A stretch of DNA of 64,000 bases from Streptomyces sp. NBC_01476 (GTDB lineage Bacteria > Actinomycetota > Actinomycetes > Streptomycetales > Streptomycetaceae): positions 3,357,001 through 3,421,000 of the forward strand of contig NZ_CP109446.1 of the NCBI RefSeq assembly GCF_036227265.1. The letters run 5' to 3'. The first letter of the stretch is position 1, and each line of letters opens with the position of its first letter. Of the stretch, positions 1-11,138 are shown piece after piece. The translations under genes were made by a program, and so were the position numbers. Under the pieces are notes generated by a model. The model worked only from the letters and a program-made list of their open reading frames with translations, was not told where the DNA came from and made no database searches.

Positions 1-451
1 CGCGCCAGTGCATGACCACGAACGGCATCCCGGTGGCGGCGACCGCCGGGATCATCGCGGGGTCGGCGAGGCCGCCGCTGACGTCGTTGACCAGCCGGGC
101 GCCGGCCGCGACCGCCTGCTCGGCGACCGTGGCCCGCATGGTGTCGACGCTGACCAGGACGCCGGTGGCGGCGAGTTCGCGGACCACCGGGATGACCCGG
201 CGCAGTTCCTCCGCCTCGTCCACCCGCCGGGCCCCGGGCCGGGTGGACTCACCGCCGACGTCGACCAGGTCCGCGCCCTGCGCGACCAGGTCGAGGCCGT
301 GCTTGACGGCGAGTTCGGGGTCGAAGAACCGTCCGCCGTCGGAGAAGGAGTCGGGGGTGACGTTCACCACGCCCATGACCGCGCAGCGGTCCCACTCCGG
401 CAGCCCGCGCGGGCCGGTCCGAGCCTGTGCCGTATTCATGGACGTAACCAT
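1..451 (-). CDS. folP: Dihydropteroate synthase, C-terminus cut by window edge
   Basis: Condenses p-aminobenzoate with hydroxymethyl-dihydropterin diphosphate in folate synthesis. About 150 N-terminal codons are visible and the frame runs open off the left edge. The pterin-binding motif NVTPDSFSDGG lies near residue 31, followed by GGESTRPGA and NDVSGG, all standard for the family. Two ATG codons (451 and 439) could start it; neither has a clear Shine-Dalgarno. It begins 17 nt after the preceding minus-strand gene, and folE lies just upstream of that, so it belongs to a folate operon. Identification is firm; the exact start is not. Confidence 0.95.
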   Translation of the reverse strand, partial: MVTSMNTAQARTGPRGLPEWDRCAVMGVVNVTPDSFSDGGRFFDPELAVKHGLDLVAQGADLVDVGGESTRPGARRVDEAEELRRVIPVVRELAATGVLVSVDTMRATVAEQAVAAGARLVNDVSGGLADPAMIPAVAATGMPFVVMHWR

Positions 452-468
452 GGGGCCCAGCGTACGGG

Positions 469-2538
469 TCAGACGACCGCGGTCTCCTTGCGCGGGTCCG
501 AGGCGCGCGCGCCGGTCCCGGCGCCGGTCTCCGTGCCGCTCCCGGCACCCGTCCCGGCACCCGTTCCAGCGGCTGCCGCCGCACCCGTGGCGTACCCGCA
601 CGGCCGGGGGCGGCCCAGCCGCCCGGCCCGGCTCGGCAGGAAGCGCTGGAGGGCGGCCGGCAGCGGCAGCGAGAGGGTGACGAAGCCCTCGGCCTGCATG
701 ATCGCGAAGCCGATCCTGGGCAGGTCGCGGGAGTTGGGGAAGACCAGGAACCGGGGCACCCACTCCGGCTGGAACTTCGCGTTGAACTTGTACAGCGACT
801 CGATCTGGAACCAGCGGGAGAGGAAGACCAGCAGGCCCCGCCAGCCGCGCAGCACCGGCCCGGCGCCGATCCGCTCGCCGCGGGCCAGCGCGGAGCGGAA
901 CATCGCGAAGTTCAGCGAGACCCGCCGCACGCCGAGGCCGGGCGCCTGCTGGAGGGCGGCGACGATCAGCAGCTCGTTGAGCCCGGGGTCGGCGGCGCGG
1001 TCCCGGCGCATCAGTTCGAGCGACATGCCGTCGGCGCCCCAGGGCACGAAGTGCAGGACGGCCCGCAGGTCGCCGAGTTCGGGGTGGGCGGCGCCCTCCT
1101 CGCGCTCCTTGTGGGCGGTGACCACCACGCAGTCCCCGTCCGCGTCCTCGCCGAAGCGGCCGAGCGCCATCGAGAAGCCGCGTTCGGTGTCGGTGCCGCG
1201 CCAGGCGTCCGCGGCCAGCCGTACCCGCTGCTTCTCGGCCTCGGAGAGCTCCCGCACCCGGCGCACCCGGCAGACGTATCCGGCCCGCTCGATCCGCTTG
1301 ACCATCTGCCGTACGTTCCGCATCGCGCGGCCCTGCAGGGTGAAGGCGGCGGTGTCCACGATGGCCTCGTCGCCGAGTTCCAGGGCGTCCAGGGCGGTCT
1401 CCCGGGTCCACACCTCACCGCCGGTCTCGCTGCAGCCGACCACGGCGGGCAGCCAGGCGTGGGCGCGGGCCAGCGCCATGAACTCGTCGATCGCGCCGGG
1501 CCACGCCTCGACGTCGCCGATCGGGTCGCCGCTGGCCAGTGCCACACCGGACACCACCCGGTAGCAGACCGCGGCCTTGCCGCTGGGCGAGAAGACCACC
1601 GACTTGTCGCGGCGCAGCGCGAAGTGGCCGAGCGAGTCGCGGGCGCCGTGCCGGGCCAGCAGGGCGCGCAGCCGGTCCTCGTCCTCGGCGCTGAGCTCGG
1701 CCACCGGGCGGGCCGGCCGCAGCACCAGGTAGACCGTCGAGCAGGCGATGAGCAGGCCCAGGCCGCCGAGCGAGTAGCCGACGACGTCGCCGACCCGGTC
1801 GCTGGTGTAGTGCACCGGGCCCTCGAAGCCGAAGAGGCCGTAGAGCACGTGCCGGCAGCGGGCGAGGAAGCCGGGGTTGCCGCTCTCCATCGCCGGGTGG
1901 GCGCTGGTGATGACCAGGCCGAGACCGAAGGCGAAGGCGCTCAGCGCGACGAAGTTGACCGCCGCCCGCCACCGGGTGCGCGGGTCGGAGAGCGCGGTGA
2001 ACTGCGCGCGGTGCTTGATCAGCAGCGCCATGAGCCCGAAGGAGACCAGCACGCCGAAGAGGGAGTGCCGGTAGATCAGCTGGGTGGCGGCGCCCACCGG
2101 GAGCAGTGCGACGGCGGCCCACCAGGCACGCTGCTTGCCGCGCTTGAGGCCGTGCGCGAGCATCAGCAGCAGGATGCCGGTGACCACCGAGGTGGCGGCG
2201 GCCAGTGAGCTGACGGTGCCGGGGAAGACCGCCGCCATGTGGTGCATCCGGCCGGTGCGGAAGGCCGGGAAGACCGCGGAGACCACGTCGAGCAGACCGA
2301 TCACCGAGGTGGCGGTGCCGATGATCTTGGGGACGGCGGAGGACGGCGGCAGGCCGCGCAGGCCGCGCGAACGCTCCTCCTTGGCGCCGTCGTCACGGGA
2401 GCGCTCGTCACGGGAGCGCTCGTCACGAGGGCGCTCGTCACGGGAGCGGTCTTCGCGGGAGCGGTCGTCACCGGATCGGTCTTCGCGGGTACGGTCGCGG
2501 TCGCGCGTACGGTCAGCGGACATGGGCACGACCCGCAT
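469..2538 (-). CDS. MprF/LysX-type phosphatidylglycerol lysyltransferase-domain membrane protein
   Basis: Residues 8-58 are an Arg/Asp/Glu/Ser repeat tail. About six hydrophobic segments follow between residues 70 and 280, then a soluble C-terminal domain of the DUF2156 (lysyl-phosphatidylglycerol synthase, GNAT-like) type. In MprF and LysX proteins this domain moves an aminoacyl group from tRNA to a membrane lipid. No aminoacyl-tRNA synthetase domain is attached, so the donor is unknown. Start may be ATG 2538 or ATG 2523 (MSADRT); neither has a good ribosome site. It sits between folE and folP on the same strand and is probably co-transcribed. Family is sure, substrate is inferred. Confidence 0.85.
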   Translation of the reverse strand: MRVVPMSADRTRDRDRTREDRSGDDRSREDRSRDERPRDERSRDERSRDDGAKEERSRGLRGLPPSSAVPKIIGTATSVIGLLDVVSAVFPAFRTGRMHHMAAVFPGTVSSLAAATSVVTGILLLMLAHGLKRGKQRAWWAAVALLPVGAATQLIYRHSLFGVLVSFGLMALLIKHRAQFTALSDPRTRWRAAVNFVALSAFAFGLGLVITSAHPAMESGNPGFLARCRHVLYGLFGFEGPVHYTSDRVGDVVGYSLGGLGLLIACSTVYLVLRPARPVAELSAEDEDRLRALLARHGARDSLGHFALRRDKSVVFSPSGKAAVCYRVVSGVALASGDPIGDVEAWPGAIDEFMALARAHAWLPAVVGCSETGGEVWTRETALDALELGDEAIVDTAAFTLQGRAMRNVRQMVKRIERAGYVCRVRRVRELSEAEKQRVRLAADAWRGTDTERGFSMALGRFGEDADGDCVVVTAHKEREEGAAHPELGDLRAVLHFVPWGADGMSLELMRRDRAADPGLNELLIVAALQQAPGLGVRRVSLNFAMFRSALARGERIGAGPVLRGWRGLLVFLSRWFQIESLYKFNAKFQPEWVPRFLVFPNSRDLPRIGFAIMQAEGFVTLSLPLPAALQRFLPSRAGRLGRPRPCGYATGAAAAAGTGAGTGAGSGTETGAGTGARASDPRKETAVV
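2390..2505. repeat. Degenerate 15-bp tandem repeat in the N-terminal coding region
   Basis: A unit close to GGAGCGCTCGTCACG is repeated about eight times with changes. On the minus strand it encodes a charged (RSRDE)n tail ahead of the first membrane segment of the MprF-like protein. The unit is a multiple of three, so copy changes would keep the frame. Confidence 0.8.
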
Positions 2539-2635
2539 TCTGCTCTGATGACGGCGATTTCCGCACTCTAGGACGTCAACGCGACCCCAAGGGTTCCCTT
2601 TGCCGTGGGCAAGCCTTCGCCGGCCGGTCGCCGCC

Positions 2636-3244
2636 TCAGCCGCGGGCCATGATCAGGCTCATCGCCTCGGCCCGGGTCGCCGGGTGCAGCAGCTGGCCGC
2701 GCACCGCCGAGGTGATCGTCTTCGCCCCGGGCTTGCGCACCCCGCGCATGGTCATGCACATGTGCTCGCACTCCACCACCACGATCACCCCGCGCGGCTC
2801 CAGGATCCGCATCAGCGCGTCGGCGACCTGGGTGGTCAGCCGCTCCTGGACCTGCGGGCGGCGGGCGTAGACGTCGACCAGCCGGGCCAGCTTGGACAGG
2901 CCGGTGATCTTCCCGCTGGTGGACGGGATGTAGCCGACGTGGGCGACACCGACGAACGGCACCAGGTGGTGCTCGCAGGACGACATCACCTCGATGTCCT
3001 TCACCAGCACCATCTCGTCGTGCCCGATGTCGAAGGTGGTGGTCAGCACGTCCTCGGGCTGCTGCCACAGACCGCTGAATATCTCCCGGTAGGAGCGGGC
3101 CACCCGGGCCGGGGTCTCGCGCAGGCCCTCGCGGTCCGGGTCCTCGCCGACCGCGATCAGCAGCTCCCGCACCGCGGCCGCGACCCGCTTCTCGTCGAAC
3201 TCGCCGATGGCGCCTTCGCCGTCGAGCGTCACGGGATCGGTCAT
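2636..3244 (-). CDS. folE: GTP cyclohydrolase I
   Basis: Converts GTP to 7,8-dihydroneopterin triphosphate, the first step of folate synthesis. 202 residues from ATG 3244, which is preceded by AGGAACGAGG; an in-frame extension upstream is less likely. Family signatures are visible: the zinc-ligand region [10 protein letters not shown], the core [14 protein letters not shown], and the second cysteine in ECEHMCM. Length is normal. It follows ftsH on the minus strand with a 128-nt gap and precedes the MprF-like gene and folP, as in other Streptomyces. Confidence 0.97.
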   Translation of the reverse strand: MTDPVTLDGEGAIGEFDEKRVAAAVRELLIAVGEDPDREGLRETPARVARSYREIFSGLWQQPEDVLTTTFDIGHDEMVLVKDIEVMSSCEHHLVPFVGVAHVGYIPSTSGKITGLSKLARLVDVYARRPQVQERLTTQVADALMRILEPRGVIVVVECEHMCMTMRGVRKPGAKTITSAVRGQLLHPATRAEAMSLIMARG

Positions 3245-3372
3245 GGGTGCCTCGTTCCTTGATACGTGCTGGTCAGCGCGGCCACAGGTCACCGCCGGGC
3301 GTGACTGCGGCCCCAAGGTTAGAACCCTGGGGCCGCGGTACGCATTCCGGTGTCACCCGGTCACGGTGGTGC

Positions 3373-5418
<2,046 letters not shown>

Positions 5419-5423
5419 CCATG

Positions 5424-5441
5424 CGGGGCGACTTCGCCCCG
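5424..5441 (-). promoter_or_regulatory. Hairpin between ribosome-binding site and ftsH start
   Basis: The 18-nt sequence CGGGGCGAAGTCGCCCCG (minus strand) can form an 8-bp stem with a 2-nt loop, or a 7-bp stem with a 4-nt loop. It lies exactly between GGAGGG (5443-5448) and the ATG at 5418. When folded, it shortens the effective spacing to about 6 nt. This may tune ftsH translation, or may mean the GTG at 5454 is used instead. Confidence 0.5.
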
Positions 5442-5650
5442 TCCCTCCTGCCACAGTGAGGCAGCGGCGCCGTTCGGCGACGCGTGCATCCGGTGTTGTA
5501 TTGACCCGACCTTCGGACGGTACCCCAGCATTGTCACCCGAGGTTGCCGCCGACCGTTAACAATCCCGCTTTCCCCTGCTCCAACGGCGGGAAACCGGTC
5601 GGGGTTCCCGCTGCCCCGTGTGCCGGTTCTCATACGGCTCTCATCTGGCG

Positions 5651-6205
5651 TCAGCCGCCGTACACGTGCGGCGCCAGGGTGCCGACGAAGGGCAGATTGC
5701 GGTACTTCTCGGCGTAATCCAGGCCGTACCCCACCACGAACTCGTTGGGGATGTCGAAGCCGGTGTACTTCACCTCGATCTCGACCTTGGCCGCGTCGGG
5801 CTTGCGCAGCAGGGTGCAGACCTCCAGGGAGGCGGGTCCGCGCGATCCGAGGTTGCTGATCAGCCAGGAGAGGGTCAGGCCGGAGTCGATGATGTCCTCG
5901 ACGATCAGGACGTCCCGGCCGGCGATGTCGGTGTCCAGGTCTTTCAGGATGCGCACGACACCGGAGGACTTGGTGCCGGCGCCGTAGGAGGACACCGCCA
6001 TCCAGTCCATGGTGACCTTGCTGGACAGGGCGCGGGCCAGGTCGGCCATCACCATGACCGCGCCCTTGAGCACTCCGACGATCAGCAGGTCCTTGCCCGC
6101 GTAGTCCCGGTCGATCTCGGCGGCCAGCTCGATCAGCTTCGCGTCGATCTCTGCCTTGGAGATGAGCACCTTTTCCAGATCGGCGCCCATGTCGTTCTCG
6201 TTCAC
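5651..6205 (-). CDS. hpt: Hypoxanthine phosphoribosyltransferase
   Basis: Purine salvage enzyme that joins hypoxanthine (and guanine) to PRPP. Start chosen at GTG 6205 because TGAGGA lies about 12 nt upstream; the internal ATG at 6190 has no usable site. The PRPP loop EDIIDSGLT (residues 103-111) and a C-terminal GYGLDYAEKYRNLP segment are diagnostic. 184 residues, normal size. Starts 28 nt after the tilS stop and precedes ftsH, the standard order. Confidence 0.96.
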   Translation of the reverse strand: MNENDMGADLEKVLISKAEIDAKLIELAAEIDRDYAGKDLLIVGVLKGAVMVMADLARALSSKVTMDWMAVSSYGAGTKSSGVVRILKDLDTDIAGRDVLIVEDIIDSGLTLSWLISNLGSRGPASLEVCTLLRKPDAAKVEIEVKYTGFDIPNEFVVGYGLDYAEKYRNLPFVGTLAPHVYGG

Positions 6206-6233
6206 TGCGCGGTACGTCCTCAGGTATGCGGCT

Positions 6234-7247
6234 CTACGACGGCGTGAAGAACAGTCTGCCATTCGCCCTCAGCGCGGCGACGCCGCCCGGCAGGTTGATG
6301 GCTTTCTGCCCGTGCCAGTCGGTCACCAGCCGGTCGACCTCCTCGATGTGACGGGCGAAGAGGAAGCCGGGTGAGGAGCCGGCCGCGATGGCGGTACGGC
6401 GCAGCACGCGCCGCCGCACGGCAGGCGGCAGCGTGCGCAGCCGCAGGACGTCCAGGCTGCCGTCGGCGCCGGCCGCCTGCCCCTGGGCGTCGGCGGCCCA
6501 CTGGTCGAGCGCGTCGGCGTCGTCCCGGGAGAGCTGGGCGGTGCGGGCCAGTGCTTCGACGACGCCCTTGCCGAGGGACTTCTCCAGCACGGGCAGCGCT
6601 TCGTGCCGGACCCGGGAGCGGGTGTAGGCGGGGTCGTGGTTGTGGGGGTCCTCCCATACGGAGATGCCCTGGGCGAGGCAGCCCTGCCGTACGGTGTCGC
6701 GGTCGAGCAGCAGGAAGGGGCGGCGGTAGCGGCCGTTCACCGGGGCCATGCCCGACAGCGAGCGGGTGCCGGAGCCGCGGGCAAGGCCCAGCAGCACGGT
6801 CTCCGCCTGGTCGTCGCGGGTGTGGCCGAGCAGCACTGCGGCGGCGCCGCGGCGCTCCGCGGTGTCGTCGAGCGCGGCGTAACGGGCGTCACGGGCGGCG
6901 GCCTCCGGGCCGCCCTGGCGGCCGACGGTCACGCCGACGGCGTCGACCGGGTCGAGGCCGAGGGCGCGGAGCCGTTCGGCGACCTCGACGGCGCGGCCGG
7001 CCGAACCGGCCTGCAGGCCGTGGTCGACGGTGACCGCGCCGGCGCGTACGCCGAGTCGGGGGGCTTCGAAGGCGAGGGCGGCGGCGAGCGCCATCGAGTC
7101 GGCTCCGCCGCTGACCGCGGCGAGCACGAGGGGCGGGTGGTCGGTGGCGTCGGTGGTGCCGGGCGTTTCACGGGCAGCGGTGAGCACGTCGTTCAGGACG
7201 CGGCGGACCGCCAGGCGTATCGCCGCGACCGTGGGGTGGGGTCCCAT
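6234..7247 (-). CDS. tilS: tRNA(Ile)-lysidine synthase
   Basis: Adds lysine to C34 of the CAU-anticodon isoleucine tRNA, changing its reading from AUG to AUA. Start ATG 7247 is preceded by GGAGGG at an 8-nt spacing. The PP-loop SGGADS lies at residues 46-51, followed by a DHGLQ segment and [20 protein letters not shown], both typical. 337 residues, with the short C-terminal region usual in actinobacteria. First gene of the tilS-hpt-ftsH-folE block. Confidence 0.95.
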   Translation of the reverse strand: MGPHPTVAAIRLAVRRVLNDVLTAARETPGTTDATDHPPLVLAAVSGGADSMALAAALAFEAPRLGVRAGAVTVDHGLQAGSAGRAVEVAERLRALGLDPVDAVGVTVGRQGGPEAAARDARYAALDDTAERRGAAAVLLGHTRDDQAETVLLGLARGSGTRSLSGMAPVNGRYRRPFLLLDRDTVRQGCLAQGISVWEDPHNHDPAYTRSRVRHEALPVLEKSLGKGVVEALARTAQLSRDDADALDQWAADAQGQAAGADGSLDVLRLRTLPPAVRRRVLRRTAIAAGSSPGFLFARHIEEVDRLVTDWHGQKAINLPGGVAALRANGRLFFTPS

Positions 7248-7567
7248 CTCCGGTTCCCTCCAGGGGAGGTCGTGGGGTGCTTCGGGGAGCGCTACGGGGA
7301 GCGACGGAAGCAGGGTGGGTGACGCAGGGTATTCAGATGGTGACAGAAGACCGGGCATTACCCGAGCATCGCACGCGCTACCCCGCGCGTACGGTCCCTC
7401 GGACGGGTGAACCGGTAGTCACACAGTCGCTTTCCGTGCCAGTACGGAGCGTGTCCGGCGGCGATTCGGCAGCGGTTCGGCGGCCATCCCGCTTCGGCGC
7501 GTCCGCACCCGTGTCCTTGGCGGTGCTCCCGGTGTTTACAGGGTTTTGCCGGGTGCACCGGGGGCTT
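7248..7567. other. Intergenic region upstream of tilS, no gene seen
   Basis: Between the tilS start and a terminator hairpin. Reading frames here are short, differ from the neighbours in codon pattern and lack ribosome sites. The tilS promoter must lie here, but I found no convincing -35/-10 pair. Confidence 0.5.
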
Positions 7568-7598
7568 CGGTGGCCGCTCGCGGCTGCGGCGGCCACCG
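7568..7598 (-). terminator. Probable terminator of the DUF2342 metalloprotease gene
   Basis: Inverted repeat with CGGTGGCC at one end and GGCCACCG at the other, GC-rich between, about 20 nt beyond the metalloprotease stop codon. No T-run, as is common in this genus. Confidence 0.5.
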
Positions 7599-7616
7599 AC
7601 CGTGATCGCCGGGAGG

Positions 7617-8777
7617 TTACTCGCTGTGGCCGTGCACCCGCGCCATCCACTCGCCGGGCTTGGCGATCTCCGCCTTGGTGGGCAGGGTGTTCGGCGAGGT
7701 CCAGACCCGGTTGAAGCCGTCCATGCCGACCTCCTCCACCACCGCGCGCACGAAGCGCTCGCCGTCCCGGTACTGCCGCATCTTCGCGTCGAGCCCGAGC
7801 AGCTTGCGCAGCGCCTGGTCCAGGCGGCCCGCGCCGCTGGCCCGGCGCTGGGTGAACTTCTCCCGGATCTCCGCGACGCTCGGGACGACCTGGGGTCCGA
7901 CGCCGTCCATCACGTAGTCCGCATGGCCCTCCAGCAGCGACATCACCGCCGTCATCCGGCCGAGGATCTCCCGCTGGGTCGGGGTCTGCACCAGGTCAAC
8001 CAGGCTGCGCCCGTCGTCGGCCGAGTCGTCCTTCTCCCCGCCCGCGTTCCCGCCGGTGAAGGACTGCACGGCCTGCCGCACCCGCTCGATCAGCGTGCCG
8101 GGGTCCAGTTCGGTCTCGCCGAGGAACGACTGGATCTCGCCCTCGATGTGGTCCCGCAGCCACGGCACGGCGGAGAACTGGGTGCGGTGGGTCTCCTCGT
8201 GCAGGCAGACCCAGAGCCGGAAGTCGTGCGGGTCGACGTCGAGTTCACGCTCGACGTGCACGATGTTCGGCGCGACCAGCAGCAGCCGGCCCGCCTTGGC
8301 CTCCCCGGGGCCGGGCTTCACTGGTCCCGCGGGCAGCTCCCGGGTCGGCGGCGCGAAGGTCTCGTACTGCCCCAGCACCCGGGAGGACAGAAAGCTCAGC
8401 AGCATCCCGACCTCGACGCCGGTCACCTTGCCGCCGACGGTGCCGAGCACCGCGCCGCCGGCGCCGCCCGGCCGGCGGGCCTGCATCTTGCCGAGCAGCG
8501 GCTTCATCACCTCGCGGAAGCCCGCCACGTTCGCCCGTACCCAGCCGGGGCGGTCCACGATCAGCACAGGGGTGCCGTGCGGCGGTGGCTCGGCGTCCCC
8601 GAACATCCGGGTGTACTCGCGGACGTGGGCCTCCGACTCCTGTGCGTACCGCCGCAACTCGGCCACGATCGCCCGCGCCTCGTCCCGGCTCACCTCAGGA
8701 CCCGGCCGGGTCAGCCGCGTCGCGGTCGCCACGGCGAGGTTCCAGTCGACCATCTCGCTTCCACCGATGCTCGTCAT
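7617..8777 (-). CDS. DUF2342 zinc-dependent metalloprotease
   Basis: Actinobacterial family often labelled 'zinc-dependent metalloprotease' or 'coenzyme F420 biosynthesis-associated'. The zinc motif HEETH is visible, followed further on by EGHADYVMD, which supplies a third ligand in the family. ATG 8777 gives MTSIGGSEMVDWNLA, the usual N-terminus; an ATG at 8753 is an alternative. No signal peptide or membrane segment, so probably cytoplasmic. Physiological substrate unknown. Found beside dacB and ppa in many Streptomyces. Confidence 0.85.
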   Translation of the reverse strand: MTSIGGSEMVDWNLAVATATRLTRPGPEVSRDEARAIVAELRRYAQESEAHVREYTRMFGDAEPPPHGTPVLIVDRPGWVRANVAGFREVMKPLLGKMQARRPGGAGGAVLGTVGGKVTGVEVGMLLSFLSSRVLGQYETFAPPTRELPAGPVKPGPGEAKAGRLLLVAPNIVHVERELDVDPHDFRLWVCLHEETHRTQFSAVPWLRDHIEGEIQSFLGETELDPGTLIERVRQAVQSFTGGNAGGEKDDSADDGRSLVDLVQTPTQREILGRMTAVMSLLEGHADYVMDGVGPQVVPSVAEIREKFTQRRASGAGRLDQALRKLLGLDAKMRQYRDGERFVRAVVEEVGMDGFNRVWTSPNTLPTKAEIAKPGEWMARVHGHSE

Positions 8778-8909
8778 GCCTTCACGGTACGTTGCCGGTC
8801 CCCCTTTGGGGGTTCCACCCACGTCATCGGGCCGCGGGATCGGCGTTTTTCTGCGTTCCGGTCTCCCCGCCGGCCCCGCGTGGCCCGGGTGTGGCCCCGG
8901 GTGGCCCCG

Positions 8910-10406
8910 CTACCGGGTCAGCGCCGCGGCCAGGGCGTCCAGCGCGGTCTGGGCGGCGGTGGCGTCCGGGGCGTCCTGCGTCATGAAGGAGAAGGTGAGC
9001 AGCCGGCCGCCGGCGGTGACGGTGGTGCCGGCGATGGTGTTGGTGCCGGTGAGGGTGCCGGTCTTGGCGTGGACGACGCCGGCGCCCGGGGAGGCGTGGA
9101 AGCGGGCGCTGAGGGTGCCGGTGAAGGCGGCCACCGGCAGGCCGGTGACGATCGCGCGCAGTTCCGGGTGGGCCGGGGAGGCGGCCAGCGCGAGGATCCG
9201 GGCCAGGGTGACGGGGGCGAGCCGGTCGGCGTGGTCCAGGCCGCTGCCGTCGTTGAAGTCGGCGCCGTCGAGCGGCACACCGTAGCGGACCAGGGCGGCC
9301 CGGATCGCCTTCGCGCCGCCGGCGAAGTTCGCCGGCAGGCCGGCCGCGCGGGCGGCCTGCCGGGCCAGGGCCTCGGCGAGGTCGTTGTCGCTGTTGGTGA
9401 GCATCTGCTCCACCAGGTCGGAGAGCGCCGCGGATTGGTGGACCGCCAGCTGCGTACCGCCGGCGCCCCTGCCCGGCGCCGGCTCACCCTTCACGGTGAT
9501 ACCGCGCTTGCCGAGCAGCGCCTCGAAGCTGTCCGCGGCCGCCGCGGCCGGGTCCTCCGCGCGGGGCGCAGGGCCGCTGCCGCTCCGGTCGAGCCGGCCC
9601 TCGCGCACCATCAGGGCGGTGACCGGGGCGAGGTTGTCGTTGCGCCCGATCGGGTGGAGTGCGGGGGCGGCGAAGAAGGAGGTGTCGTACCCGAGGGTCA
9701 CCGTGGTCTCGCCTCTGGCCTTGAGCGCCTTGGCGGTGTCGGTGGCGAGGCCGTCCAGTTGCAGGGTGGGGTCGCCGCCGCCGACCAGCACGATCCGGCC
9801 GGAGGCGGTGGTGACCACATCGGTGGTGAGGCGGTGGTCGGGCCCGAGGGCGCCGAGCGCGGCCACCGCGGTGGCGAGCTTGGTGGTGGAGGCCGGGGTG
9901 GAGACGGTGGTGGCCCGGTGGTCGTAGAGCAGGCGGCCGGTGGCGACGTCCACCACCGCTCCGGTCCGCACGGTGCCGAGGCCGGGCGCGGCCATCAGCG
10001 GGTCGAGGCGGCCGGACAGCGCGGGGGTGGGGGCGTTCCCGGGGGTGTCCCCGGCGGCGTTCCCGGCACCGTTACCGGCCGCGGGGGCGGTGGCGGTCCC
10101 GGTGCCGGCCGCGTGGGTGGGGGCGGGAAAGGGGACCGGTACGAGGACGGGCGCGGCGGCGGGCGGCTGGGGTACCGGCCGCACGGCCTGCACCGGGTGC
10201 GCCGCCAGGTCCATCTGCCGGTCCCGGGCGACGGCGAAGGACCGTTCCGCCGTACGCTGGCCTGACTCCCACGGGCCGGCCGCGGCCACCGCCCCGGCAG
10301 CCACTGCCAGACCTATCGCGGCCGACCCCGCCACGATCTGCCACGTCCTGCCGAGCGGCACCGACGACCAGCCCCTTTCGCGACCACCCACTTGCGTGGG
10401 AGACAC
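8910..10406 (-). CDS. dacB: D-alanyl-D-alanine carboxypeptidase/endopeptidase (S13, PBP4-type)
   Basis: Trims or cleaves peptidoglycan peptides outside the membrane. One N-terminal membrane or signal segment (residues 22-44), then a long Pro/Ala/Gly linker (70-130). The penicillin-binding motifs are in order: STTK (173-176) with the nucleophile Ser, SDN inside LTNSDNDLAEAL, and KTG inside VVHAKTGTLTG. The start may be GTG 10406 or GTG 10361; the latter has AGGGG about 10 nt upstream and is perhaps better. Divergent from ppa. Confidence 0.92.
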   Translation of the reverse strand: MSPTQVGGRERGWSSVPLGRTWQIVAGSAAIGLAVAAGAVAAAGPWESGQRTAERSFAVARDRQMDLAAHPVQAVRPVPQPPAAAPVLVPVPFPAPTHAAGTGTATAPAAGNGAGNAAGDTPGNAPTPALSGRLDPLMAAPGLGTVRTGAVVDVATGRLLYDHRATTVSTPASTTKLATAVAALGALGPDHRLTTDVVTTASGRIVLVGGGDPTLQLDGLATDTAKALKARGETTVTLGYDTSFFAAPALHPIGRNDNLAPVTALMVREGRLDRSGSGPAPRAEDPAAAAADSFEALLGKRGITVKGEPAPGRGAGGTQLAVHQSAALSDLVEQMLTNSDNDLAEALARQAARAAGLPANFAGGAKAIRAALVRYGVPLDGADFNDGSGLDHADRLAPVTLARILALAASPAHPELRAIVTGLPVAAFTGTLSARFHASPGAGVVHAKTGTLTGTNTIAGTTVTAGGRLLTFSFMTQDAPDATAAQTALDALAAALTR

Positions 10407-10448
10407 TTAATCACCCGCACTGTGCGCTGATCATGGAGGAGTAGGGCC
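10407..10448. promoter_or_regulatory. Short divergent control region between dacB and ppa
   Basis: Only about 42 nt separate the two starts, so the promoters must overlap the coding ends. It contains the palindrome CGCACTGTGCG (10416-10426) and the ppa ribosome site GGAGGAG. No clear -10/-35 set. Confidence 0.4.
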
Positions 10449-10943
10449 TTGGAGTTCGACGTCACGATCGAGATCCCGAAGGGTTCCCGGAACAAGTACG
10501 AGGTGGACCACGAGACCGGTCGTATCCGCCTGGACCGCCGGCTCTTCACCTCGACCAGCTACCCGGCCGACTACGGCTTCGTCGAGAACACCCTCGGCGA
10601 GGACGGCGACCCGCTGGACGCGCTGGTCATCCTGGACGAGCCGACCTTCCCCGGCTGCCTCATCACCTGCCGCGCGATCGGCATGTTCCGTATGACCGAC
10701 GAGGCCGGCGGCGACGACAAGGTCCTGTGCGTGCCCGCCTCCGACCCCCGGGTCGAGCACCTGCGCGACATCCACCACGTCAGCGAGTTCGACCGGCTGG
10801 AGATCCAGCACTTCTTCGAGGTCTACAAGGACCTGGAGCCCGGCAAGTCCGTCGAGGGTGCGGACTGGGTCGGCCGCGCCGAGGCCGAGGCGGAGATCGA
10901 GGAGTCCTTCCGCCGCCTGAAGGAAAAGGGCACGGGTCACTGA
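10449..10943 (+). CDS. ppa: Inorganic pyrophosphatase
   Basis: Hydrolyses pyrophosphate and so pulls biosynthetic reactions forward. 164 residues, the normal size of a family I soluble enzyme. The metal-binding signature DGDPLDALV is at about 53-61, and DYGFVENT and [13 protein letters not shown] also match the family. It starts with TTG; GGAGGAG seven nt upstream and the conserved N-terminus [12 protein letters not shown] support that rare start. Followed by a strong terminator. Confidence 0.98.
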   Translation: MEFDVTIEIPKGSRNKYEVDHETGRIRLDRRLFTSTSYPADYGFVENTLGEDGDPLDALVILDEPTFPGCLITCRAIGMFRMTDEAGGDDKVLCVPASDPRVEHLRDIHHVSEFDRLEIQHFFEVYKDLEPGKSVEGADWVGRAEAEAEIEESFRRLKEKGTGH

Positions 10944-10966
10944 CCCTCCGGGTCGAGTGTCCCCCA

Positions 10967-10995
10967 GGGCGGCCGGGTCCATCCCGGCCGCCCTT
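10967..10995 (+). terminator. ppa terminator
   Basis: Perfect 11-bp stem GGGCGGCCGGG/CCCGGCCGCCC with a 5-nt loop, followed by TT, 23 nt after the ppa stop codon. Confidence 0.85.
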
Positions 10996-11031
10996 CTCGC
11001 TGCCCGGCGGCGTGCCCGGCGGCGTGCCCGG

Positions 11032-11119
11032 CTCCGCACACCCGACTCCGCACACCCGAGTCCGCACGCCCGACTCCGCATGGCCGGGCTCCGCATGGCC
11101 AGGTTCCGCACGCCCGGCC
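11032..11119. repeat. 14-15-bp tandem repeat downstream of ppa
   Basis: About six copies of a unit near CTCCGCACACCCGA, drifting to CTCCGCATGGCCGGG in later copies. It lies between the ppa terminator and the stop of the convergent ABC ATPase gene and is non-coding. Confidence 0.8.
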
Positions 11120-11138
11120 GTCCACGCAGGACCCGGCC